Assembly: GCF_000293865.2 (NCBI RefSeq)
Contig: NZ_ALKN02000009.1
Location: 1 to 64,000, forward strand
Direction: 5' to 3'
DNA length: 64,000 nt
Origin: Limnohabitans sp. Rim28
GTDB lineage: Bacteria > Pseudomonadota > Gammaproteobacteria > Burkholderiales > Burkholderiaceae_C
Shown piece after piece: positions 56,616 to 64,000 of this stretch. The notes below the pieces were generated by a model that made no database searches, was not told the DNA's origin, and saw only the letters and a list, made by a program, of their open reading frames with translations. A program made the position numbers and the translations under genes. How positions within the stretch are numbered: the stretch's first letter is position 1; every line of letters starts with the position of its first letter.

Positions 56616-57110
56616 TCAGTGGCGGTCAAACCCCAAGTCATTTTTGAGCGCATTGGTCTTTGGGCGCGAATATACAGCGCATCTAAATCCATGCCACTTT
56701 GAGGGCATCGCATCCGCTTGCAGCCACGCACTGGTCAAGGGTCCCTTCGCCCTGCCCTGATCGTCCACCTTCTTGACCCACAACAAAAGACCCGCGCCTG
56801 TATCCCACGCCACCGTCAATTGGACGGCCTGAGATGACCCTGACACAGCATGCTCGGCTTGCCACACCCATGCATCACCGGTCCAGAACAAGCTGCCCCC
56901 TGAAATGCCTTGTCTAGGGACCCAAAACGCAGCAGCCACACCACACAACAGCCAGACGCCCCATGCCAATGTCACCTGCAATGGGGTCACTTGGCTTTGG
57001 ATTTGCCAAGCGATCAATCCCGCAGCTGACAGGCCGAGGGCCAACATCAACACCCATCGACCCCAAACAAAACGCCCCACCGGGAAAGCCACTGGTGGGG
57101 CGTTGTGCAT
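56616..57110 (-). CDS. Hypothetical membrane protein downstream of fabF
   Basis: A 164-residue protein with two hydrophobic helices (about residues 19-36 and 45-64) and a hydrophilic C-terminal half with scattered Trp (WTGDAWVWQAEHAV) near 80-88. The position between fabF and the rpoE/mucD locus is occupied by similar small membrane proteins in relatives. The fabF terminator hairpin lies within codons 3-13, so the true start may be an ATG at 57047 (residue 22). Function unknown. Confidence 0.65.
   Translation of the reverse strand: MHNAPPVAFPVGRFVWGRWVLMLALGLSAAGLIAWQIQSQVTPLQVTLAWGVWLLCGVAAAFWVPRQGISGGSLFWTGDAWVWQAEHAVSGSSQAVQLTVAWDTGAGLLLWVKKVDDQGRAKGPLTSAWLQADAMPSKWHGFRCAVYSRPKTNALKNDLGFDRH
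57067..57104 (-). terminator. Terminator after fabF, inside the start of the next ORF
   Basis: AACGCCCCACC and GGTGGGGCGTT form a perfect 11-bp stem around a 12-base loop, followed on the minus strand by TTGTTT. It lies 21 bases past the fabF stop and overlaps the first codons annotated for the hypothetical gene. Confidence 0.75.
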
Positions 57111-57124
57111 GGTCTTGTCTCAGA

Positions 57125-58369
57125 TCAGACGCGTTTGAACACCAGAGAGCCGTTGGTGCCCCCGAAACCAAAGTTGTTTTTCAGGGCCACATCGATTTTC
57201 AGGTCGCGCGCCGTGTTGGCACAGTAGTCCAAATCGCACTCAGGATCGGGGTTGAGCAGGTTGATCGTCGGCGGCACTTTTTGGTGGTACAGCGCCAGCA
57301 CAGTGAACACGCTCTCAATACCGCCAGCGCCCCCTAACAAATGTCCGGTCATGGACTTTGTCGAGCTGACAACGGTTTTGTAAGCGTGGTCGCCCAAAGC
57401 CGCCTTGATGGCATGGGTTTCGTTGATATCACCCAACGGCGTCGAGGTGCCGTGAGCGTTCAAGTAGTCGATCTGGTCGGCACGGACACCCGCATTGCGC
57501 ATGGCATTGAGCATGGCGCGGCGTGGGCCGTCCATGCTGGGCGCGGTCATGTGGCCAGCGTCGGCGCTCATGCCGTACCCCCCCAGCTCGGCGTAAATTT
57601 TCGCGCCTCGGGCTTTGGCATGTTCGTACTCTTCGAGCACCATCACACCAGCGCCTTCGCCCAACACAAAACCGTCGCGGTCCTTGTCCCAGGGACGAGA
57701 AGCAGCTGCAGGGTCGTCGTTGCGGGTTGATAAAGCCCGCATCGCAGCAAAGCCGCCCACACCCAATGGCGAGACGGTGCCTTCGGAGCCCCCCGCGATC
57801 ATCACGTCGGCATCGCCGTACTCGATCAAACGGCCGGCTTCGCCGATGCTGTGCAGACCGGTGGTGCAAGCCGTGACCACGGCCAGATTCGGGCCTTTGT
57901 AGCCATGGCGCATCGACACGTGACCCGAGATCATGTTGATGATCGAGGCGGGCACAAAAAACGGGGAGATGCGTCGTGCACCACGTGCGGTGTATTCGAT
58001 GTGCGTTTCTTCGATCAGCGGCAGACCACCGATGCCGGAACCGATCACCACACCCGTGCGGCAAGCTTGTTCTTCACCCAAGGCATCGCCAGTGGGCAAG
58101 CCGGCGTCTTGGATCGCTTGGGCAGCTGCAGCAATGCCGTAATGAATGAACCGGTCCATGGTCCGCGCCTCTTTGGCGCTGATGTAGGACTCGAGGTCGA
58201 AATTTTTGACTTCACCCACGATTCGGCAAGACATGGCCGAAGCGTCAAAACGGGTGATGGGACCGATACCGGATTGACCGGCAAGCAGGTTGGTCCATGC
58301 ATCAGCGACCGTGTTGCCCACGGGGCTGACGCATCCCAAACCCGTGACAACAACGCGGCGCCGGGTCAT
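57125..58369 (-). CDS. fabF: 3-oxoacyl-[acyl-carrier-protein] synthase II
   Basis: A 414-residue condensing enzyme that elongates fatty acids. The catalytic Cys is in [13 protein letters not shown] near residue 167, and the two His are in [11 protein letters not shown] near 306 and [10 protein letters not shown] near 343. It is last in the fatty-acid series and starts 6 bases after acpP. A strong terminator follows. Confidence 0.97.
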   Translation of the reverse strand: MTRRRVVVTGLGCVSPVGNTVADAWTNLLAGQSGIGPITRFDASAMSCRIVGEVKNFDLESYISAKEARTMDRFIHYGIAAAAQAIQDAGLPTGDALGEEQACRTGVVIGSGIGGLPLIEETHIEYTARGARRISPFFVPASIINMISGHVSMRHGYKGPNLAVVTACTTGLHSIGEAGRLIEYGDADVMIAGGSEGTVSPLGVGGFAAMRALSTRNDDPAAASRPWDKDRDGFVLGEGAGVMVLEEYEHAKARGAKIYAELGGYGMSADAGHMTAPSMDGPRRAMLNAMRNAGVRADQIDYLNAHGTSTPLGDINETHAIKAALGDHAYKTVVSSTKSMTGHLLGGAGGIESVFTVLALYHQKVPPTINLLNPDPECDLDYCANTARDLKIDVALKNNFGFGGTNGSLVFKRV

Positions 58370-58375
58370 CGTCGA

Positions 58376-59413
<1,038 letters not shown>

Positions 59414-59417
<4 letters not shown>

Positions 59418-60364
59418 ACCAACAGTCCTTTCACTTCAGCCAACGTGGCCGGGTCAAAAAGTGCCACGCCGTTCAATTCAGGGTCAATGCGCTTGGTCAT
59501 GCCGGCCAACACTTTGCCCGGGCCGCACTCCACCAGCGTGGTCACGCCCCGGGCTTTGATGGCCTGAACGCACTCTACCCAACGCACTGGGCCAAAGGCT
59601 TGGCGGTACAGCGCATCGCGGATGCGGTCCGCATCGGTTTCGATGGCCACATCGATGTTGTTGAGCACCGGGATCTGCGGCACGCCTAAAGTGAGGGTGG
59701 CCAGCTTGTCACGCAGCTTTTCGGCGGCAGGTTTCATCAGGCTTGAATGGAAAGGCGCAGACACAGGCAAGATCAGTGCTCGCTTGGCCCCCATGCCCTT
59801 GAGCACTTCGCAGGCTTTGTCCACCGCCGCTTTGCTGCCCGCGATCACGGTTTGTGCGGCATCGTTGAAGTTCACGGCTTCCACCACTTCTGCACTGCCA
59901 GCACCAAAGGTGGCTTGAGCAGCTTGACAGCCTTCGATCACTTTGTCCGAGGCCAAGCCCAAAATCGCGGCCATGGCGCCCACGCCCACGGGCACGGCTT
60001 CTTGCATGGCAGCGGCACGCAGGCGCACCAGCGGCGCTGCTTGGGCCAAGGTCAAAACCCCCGAAGCCACCAAGGCGCTGTATTCGCCCAATGAGTGACC
60101 GGCAACCACCGAGGGCTGGGCACCGCCTTCGGCCAACCAAGCACGGTAGGCCGCCACAGCCGACACCAGCATCACAGGCTGGGTGTTGGTGGTCATGGCC
60201 AGCGCTTCTTTGGGGCCTTCGTGGATCAGTTGGCCCACGTTTTCGCCCAAGGCGTCTGAGGCTTCTTTCAAGGTTTCAAGGACCACAGGGTGGTCGCCCC
60301 AAGCGTCCAGCATGCCGACAGATTGGGAACCTTGGCCAGGAAAAACAAAAGCAAATGTGGTCAT
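59414..60364 (-). CDS. fabD: Malonyl-CoA:ACP transacylase
   Basis: A 316-residue enzyme that loads malonate on acyl carrier protein. FVFPGQGSQSVGM opens the protein, the catalytic Ser is in AGHSLGEYSAL near residue 91 and the His in SAPFHSSLM near 203. The ORF is open upstream; the ATG at 60364 gives the family start. It is coupled to fabG by ATGA and is 77 bases after fabH. Confidence 0.96.
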
Positions 60365-60441
60365 GTGCAAATTCGGTATCTGGAATGAACTTGGTCTGGC
60401 CAACAAGCAGCGCAGACCCAATTTGTCATGCGGCGCTTGGG

Positions 60442-61419
60442 TCAGTAACGCAAGAGGACTGAGCCCCAAGTGAAGCCCCCGCCAACGCCTTCGAGCATCA
60501 GGGTCTGACCACGCCGGATGCGCCCGTCGCGCACAGCAGTGTCCAGCGCCAGCGGAATCGAGGCCGCCGAGGTGTTGCCGTGCTGGTCAACGGTGACCAC
60601 CACTTTGTCGGGGCTCAGCTTCAGTTTCTTGGCCGTGCTTTGCATGATGCGGATGTTGGCTTGATGAGGGATCAACCAATCGATGTCTGCATCGGTCAGA
60701 TGGGCCTTGGCCAAGCTGGCGCGAGCGGTTTCTTCGAGCACGCCCACCGCCAGCTTGAAGACCGCTTGTCCGTCCATCTTGAGCACCGGGTCGCCCAAAA
60801 TACCGCCACGGTTGACATGACCCGGCACGCACAAAATGTCTTTGTACTTGCCATCGGCATGCAAATCGGTGGCCAAAATACCGGGGGTGTCCGAGGCTTC
60901 CAACACCACAGCGCCTGCACCGTCACCAAACAACACGCAGGTCGTGCGGTCCTTGTAGTCAAGGATGCGGCTGAAAATTTCGGAACCAATCACCAAAGCG
61001 CGCTTGGCTGAACCGGTCTGGATCATGGAATCGGCCACGGTGAGTGCATAAATAAAGCCACTGCACACGGCTTGTACATCAAACGCCGGACAACCTGACG
61101 CACCCAGCTTGTGCTGAACCATGGTCGCCACAGACGGGAAGACCATGTCAGGGGTGGATGTGGCCACAATGATCAAATCGATGTCTTGTGCGGTCAAGCC
61201 TGCTGCACTCAGGGCCTGACGCGCAGCATGGGTGGCCAAGTCGCTACAACCCTGCTCATCGGCAGCGAAGTGCCGCGCGCGAATGCCCGTGCGTTCTACG
61301 ATCCAATCGTCAGAGGTCTCAACACCTTGCTGTGCCAGTTCAGCGGCAAGGTCGGCGTTGCTCAGGCGTCGCTCGGGCAAATAGCTGCCCGTGCCCAAAA
61401 TGCGTGAATAGATGCTCAT
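60442..61419 (-). CDS. fabH: 3-oxoacyl-[acyl-carrier-protein] synthase III
   Basis: A 325-residue enzyme that starts fatty-acid synthesis from acetyl-CoA and malonyl-ACP. The catalytic Cys is in [13 protein letters not shown] near residue 116, the His in IPHQANIRI near 252 and the Asn in [10 protein letters not shown] near 282. The ATG overlaps the plsX stop (ATGA). Confidence 0.96.
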   Translation of the reverse strand: MSIYSRILGTGSYLPERRLSNADLAAELAQQGVETSDDWIVERTGIRARHFAADEQGCSDLATHAARQALSAAGLTAQDIDLIIVATSTPDMVFPSVATMVQHKLGASGCPAFDVQAVCSGFIYALTVADSMIQTGSAKRALVIGSEIFSRILDYKDRTTCVLFGDGAGAVVLEASDTPGILATDLHADGKYKDILCVPGHVNRGGILGDPVLKMDGQAVFKLAVGVLEETARASLAKAHLTDADIDWLIPHQANIRIMQSTAKKLKLSPDKVVVTVDQHGNTSAASIPLALDTAVRDGRIRRGQTLMLEGVGGGFTWGSVLLRY

Positions 61420-62480
61420 ACAGTGGTGACCGCGATCTCTGAAGGCTCTGCTTGAGCGCCCATCAACAAGGGGGCTGCATGGGCAATTCGCTCTCGAACG
61501 CGATCCAACAATTGGTTTCGGGCTGCATCATAAGCCCGGTTCAAGGCATTCTCAAAGGCCAACTCGTCTGCCGACCCATGGCTTTTGAACACCAGACCAC
61601 GCAAACCCAACAAGGCAGCGCCGTTGTATCGACGGTGGTCAACTCGATTTTTAAATGCCGTTAAGACCGGATAAGCCAATAAGGCCGCAAATTTGGTGAA
61701 GATACTGCGCGAGAACTCCGCCTTGAGAAAGCCGCTGACCATGGTCGCCAAGCCCTCGCTCGCCTTCAGGGCCACATTGCCGACAAAACCATCGCAGACC
61801 ACAATATCGACCGTGCCTTTGAAAATATCATTGCCTTCCACATTGCCATGAAAGTTCAAATCACCCGAGTTGGCAGCCGATCGCAACAGTTCTCCGGCTT
61901 TTTTGATGATTTCATTGCCTTTTATGGCCTCTTCGCCAATGTTGAGCAAACCCACTGTGGGTTGGTTTTTGTTTTGCAAGACCGATACGAGGGCTGAGCC
62001 CATCACAGCGAACTGCAACAAATGCTCCGGGGTGCAATCGACATTGGCACCCAAATCCAGCATGGTGGTGCCACCGCCCTTGAAATTGGGCATCTGACCT
62101 GCAATCGCTGGACGGTCAATGCCTTCCATGGTCTTGAGCACATAACGGGCGATGGCCATCAAGGCGCCGGTATTGCCCGCAGAGACGGCCACTTGAGCCT
62201 GACCATCGCGCACCTGCTCTATGGCCAGACGCATCGAAGAGTCTTTTTTCTTGCGCAAAGCCACTTCCAAAGGGTCATCCATCTCCACCACTTCGGTGGC
62301 CACAACCACTTGCGCACGCGGATCCGAAAAACCCGCCAAGGCCTCAGCCCGGCCCACCAAAATCAAGCGCGCTTCAGGGTGAGCGGTCAAGAATCGGCGG
62401 CAAGCCGCGAGCGTGACGCGAGGGCCGTGGTCACCGCCCATGCAATCGACAGACACAGTGATCGGGTTGGGTGATGTCAT
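61416..62480 (-). CDS. plsX: Phosphate acyltransferase PlsX
   Basis: A 354-residue enzyme that makes acyl phosphate from acyl-ACP for phospholipid synthesis. The family start [12 protein letters not shown] is near residue 10, [10 protein letters not shown] near 97 and [12 protein letters not shown] near 235. The ATG at 62480 is chosen over one 13 codons upstream because the protein then begins with the family N-terminus. It follows rpmF across a 108-base gap with an attenuator-like hairpin. Confidence 0.96.
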   Translation of the reverse strand: MTSPNPITVSVDCMGGDHGPRVTLAACRRFLTAHPEARLILVGRAEALAGFSDPRAQVVVATEVVEMDDPLEVALRKKKDSSMRLAIEQVRDGQAQVAVSAGNTGALMAIARYVLKTMEGIDRPAIAGQMPNFKGGGTTMLDLGANVDCTPEHLLQFAVMGSALVSVLQNKNQPTVGLLNIGEEAIKGNEIIKKAGELLRSAANSGDLNFHGNVEGNDIFKGTVDIVVCDGFVGNVALKASEGLATMVSGFLKAEFSRSIFTKFAALLAYPVLTAFKNRVDHRRYNGAALLGLRGLVFKSHGSADELAFENALNRAYDAARNQLLDRVRERIAHAAPLLMGAQAEPSEIAVTTV

Positions 62481-62524
62481 GTCATCCTTCGGATCAAAAC
62501 CGGGAGAAATACAAGCCATAAACT

Positions 62525-62560
62525 AAAAAGCCCGAGGCTACTCAAAAAGTAGCGCCGGGC
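62525..62560 (-). terminator. Hairpin with T run between rpmF and plsX
   Basis: On the minus strand GCCCG-GC-GCTACT and AGTAGC-CT-CGGGC form a two-part stem with a small internal bulge and a 5-base loop, then TTTTTAG. It may partly terminate rpmF transcripts, giving more L32 mRNA than plsX mRNA. Confidence 0.65.
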
Positions 62561-62588
62561 CTCTGGAGGCTTGAGGGCTGCGGGCCGA

Positions 62589-62771
62589 TCAAGCTTCCGA
62601 TTTGTTTTTGAGCACTTGACGGCCGCGGTAAAAACCGTTGGGGCTGATGTGGTGACGCAGATGTGTTTCGCCCGTGGTCGGCTCCACAGCGATACCCGGC
62701 ACGTTCAGTGCGTTGTGCGAACGGTGCATGCCGCGCTTTGAAGGCGACTTTTTGTTTTGTTGGACGGCCAT
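62589..62771 (-). CDS. rpmF: 50S ribosomal protein L32
   Basis: A 60-residue ribosomal protein. [19 protein letters not shown] is the typical start and [13 protein letters not shown] the typical end. The zinc-binding cysteines of some L32 proteins are absent (a Cys-minus form). It is followed by plsX, the usual order, with yceD upstream. Confidence 0.96.
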   Translation of the reverse strand: MAVQQNKKSPSKRGMHRSHNALNVPGIAVEPTTGETHLRHHISPNGFYRGRQVLKNKSEA

Positions 62772-62894
62772 GGTGGCTCCTTGAAAGCTTGGAGGCCGCG
62801 ACGATGTGAACGCAGCTTCTGGTTGAAGGGATGTCACTTGGCGCACCAAGCGAAGCTCACGATTATAGCCCAAGCTGCGTCAGCTGCAGGGAAC

Positions 62895-63443
62895 TTATTT
62901 GGACACACCTGTTTTGAGACTCGCCAAGACGCCAAACGGGTTGGGGCGCTCGGAGGCAGCCTCAAACGCCGGATCGGCCACGGACATGGGTAAAACCTCT
63001 GGGCACACCTCGTGCAAGGGCACCAAAGGCAAGGCCAAGATCAACTCATCTTCCACCAAAGCCAGGGCATCAAAGTCGCGACTGAGCACCAAAATGTCTT
63101 CTTCCGACTCGTCATCCAAAGCCGCTGCCGTCGCCTCATCGGCCACAAAACGAAAGGATCGCTCTGCTGAAACTTCCTGCAAAACAGGTGTCAGGCAGCG
63201 CTGGCATTGCATGGGCAACTGCACAGAAGCCCGCAAATCCAGCCAAATCTGGTCTGCACCACCTGCTTGCTCGACCCAGCGACCCTGAAGCTGCCAGAGC
63301 ACGGCACCTGCTGCGAGCTCCTGTCCATGCTCCTCGACAGCCAAACGAGGCCAATCGGTCAAAGCGCCCTCTCCGCGCAACGCCAAGCCGTCTCGCGCAA
63401 ACGACTGCAAATCCAAGTGTTGGGGGTCGATTTTTTTATCCAT
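62895..63443 (-). CDS. YceD / DUF177 family protein
   Basis: A 182-residue protein of the DUF177 family, normally encoded beside rpmF and implicated in 23S rRNA accumulation. The conserved block with QCQRCLTPVLQEV near residue 80 has the metal-type CxxC, and an acidic stretch DDESEEDILVL follows. The frame is open upstream; the ATG at 63443 gives the family length. It is 123 bases before rpmF and divergent from maf. Confidence 0.88.
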   Translation of the reverse strand: MDKKIDPQHLDLQSFARDGLALRGEGALTDWPRLAVEEHGQELAAGAVLWQLQGRWVEQAGGADQIWLDLRASVQLPMQCQRCLTPVLQEVSAERSFRFVADEATAAALDDESEEDILVLSRDFDALALVEDELILALPLVPLHEVCPEVLPMSVADPAFEAASERPNPFGVLASLKTGVSK

Positions 63444-63493
63444 GGGCAGCAGTGTAAGAGAATCACCCCTCTGCACACACCGGGATCTGCGCT

Positions 63494-64000
63494 GTGACAA
63501 CGACTTTTGCCAATTCACCCCTTCAAACCTCTGTCAGCCGTTCTGTCGTGCTGGGCTCGACCTCGCGCTACAGGCGTGAATTGCTGGAGCGGCTGCGCAT
63601 TCCTTTTGATGTGACAGCCCCAGAAGTTGACGAAACACCTCAGGCTGGTGAGCCCCCCAAGGCTTTGGCCTTGCGCCTGGCTTTGGCCAAAGCCCAAGCA
63701 GTCGCAGCACTTCACCCCGAAGCGGTGGTGATCGGCTCCGACCAGGTGGCCGATCTGGGGGGGCAACCCTTGGGCAAACCGGGTGATCACGCCCGCGCCG
63801 TGGCCCAATTGCGTCAAATGCGGGGCCAAACCGTGATTTTTCAAACCGCTTTGGCCGTGGTTTGTTTGGCTTCGGGCTTTGAGCAAGTTGATTTGGCCGA
63901 GGTGCGGGTGGTTTTTCGGGACCTGAGCGACGCCGAAATCGAGGCTTATTTGCACGCCGAACAACCCTATGATTGCGCGGGCAGCGCCAAGAGTGAAGGT
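63494..64000 (+). CDS. Maf-family nucleotide pyrophosphatase, 3-prime end cut by the window
   Basis: The first 169 codons of a Maf/YceF-type protein that hydrolyses modified nucleoside triphosphates such as 7-methyl-GTP. VVLGSTSRYRRELL near residue 18 is the substrate motif, VIGSDQVAD near 78 the catalytic Asp region, and CAGSAKSEG near 160 (ending at the window edge) the YceF-type signature. The start is a GTG at 63494; no ATG is nearby. The remaining 30-40 residues lie outside. Confidence 0.9.
   Translation, partial: MTTTFANSPLQTSVSRSVVLGSTSRYRRELLERLRIPFDVTAPEVDETPQAGEPPKALALRLALAKAQAVAALHPEAVVIGSDQVADLGGQPLGKPGDHARAVAQLRQMRGQTVIFQTALAVVCLASGFEQVDLAEVRVVFRDLSDAEIEAYLHAEQPYDCAGSAKSEG

Overview
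The window looks like a GC-rich betaproteobacterial chromosome, most likely Burkholderiales, family Comamonadaceae. A Limnohabitans-like genus is possible but cannot be settled from sequence reading alone. The evidence is the gene order (acnB / citE-like / mdh / gntR / sdhCDAB-sdhE / gltA; leuCDB-asd-truA-trpFBA-accD; rpmF-plsX-fabHDG-acpP-fabF followed by mucD-lepA-lepB-rnc-era-recO-pdxJ-acpS-nagZ), the two orphan Bug-type (TctC) binding proteins and a DUF3579 protein. Genes are densely packed with many ATGA or TGATG overlaps. No rRNA, tRNA, CRISPR, prophage or insertion sequence was recognised.

Region 1-7.3 kb: a DUF3579 gene on the minus strand, then argD-argF, a small YkgJ-type cysteine-cluster protein, kynureninase, and a two-gene molybdenum hydroxylase (IorA/IorB type). 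Region 7.4-13.6 kb: an accessory-looking catabolic cluster on the minus strand (class I aldolase, class II HpaI aldolase, LigI-like amidohydrolase, Bug protein, Asp/Glu racemase or maleate-isomerase-like protein, second Bug protein) with a divergent LysR regulator. It has the enzyme types of a pathway breaking down a pyrone- or lactone-type di- or tricarboxylate to pyruvate and oxaloacetate-type products, and it is the best candidate here for an undescribed system. Region 13.6-19.4 kb: a lytic transglycosylase, an FAD monooxygenase, an aldo/keto reductase, a Tat-exported metallo-beta-lactamase-fold protein and an exported alpha/beta hydrolase.

Region 19.6-31.3 kb: a TCA-cycle block. acnB, a conserved hypothetical, a CitE-like lyase and mdh run leftward; a HutC-type GntR regulator, sdhCDAB, sdhE and gltA run rightward. 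A perfect palindrome lies between mdh and gntR, and an identical copy lies 25 kb away upstream of argD and the DUF3579 gene, suggesting one regulator links the two loci. Region 31.5-43.6 kb: leucine, threonine/lysine/methionine-precursor and tryptophan biosynthesis plus accD, interrupted by an oppositely oriented D-aminoacylase-like gene and a bile-acid/sodium-symporter-family gene between leuB and asd.

Region 43.6-64 kb: YggT, a LON-domain protein and lysS, then a long leftward housekeeping series: nagZ, acpS, pdxJ, recO, era, rnc, lepB, lepA, a MucD/DegQ protease, the fatty-acid cluster, L32, YceD, and a divergent maf gene cut by the window end. Two genes or modules common at these positions in related genomes are absent: fimV (between asd and truA) and rpoE-rseA-rseB (upstream of mucD). 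The 490-bp AT-rich gap upstream of lepA carries a perfect DnaA box and two terminators. All functional calls rest on reading translated motifs and gene order; no database search was run.
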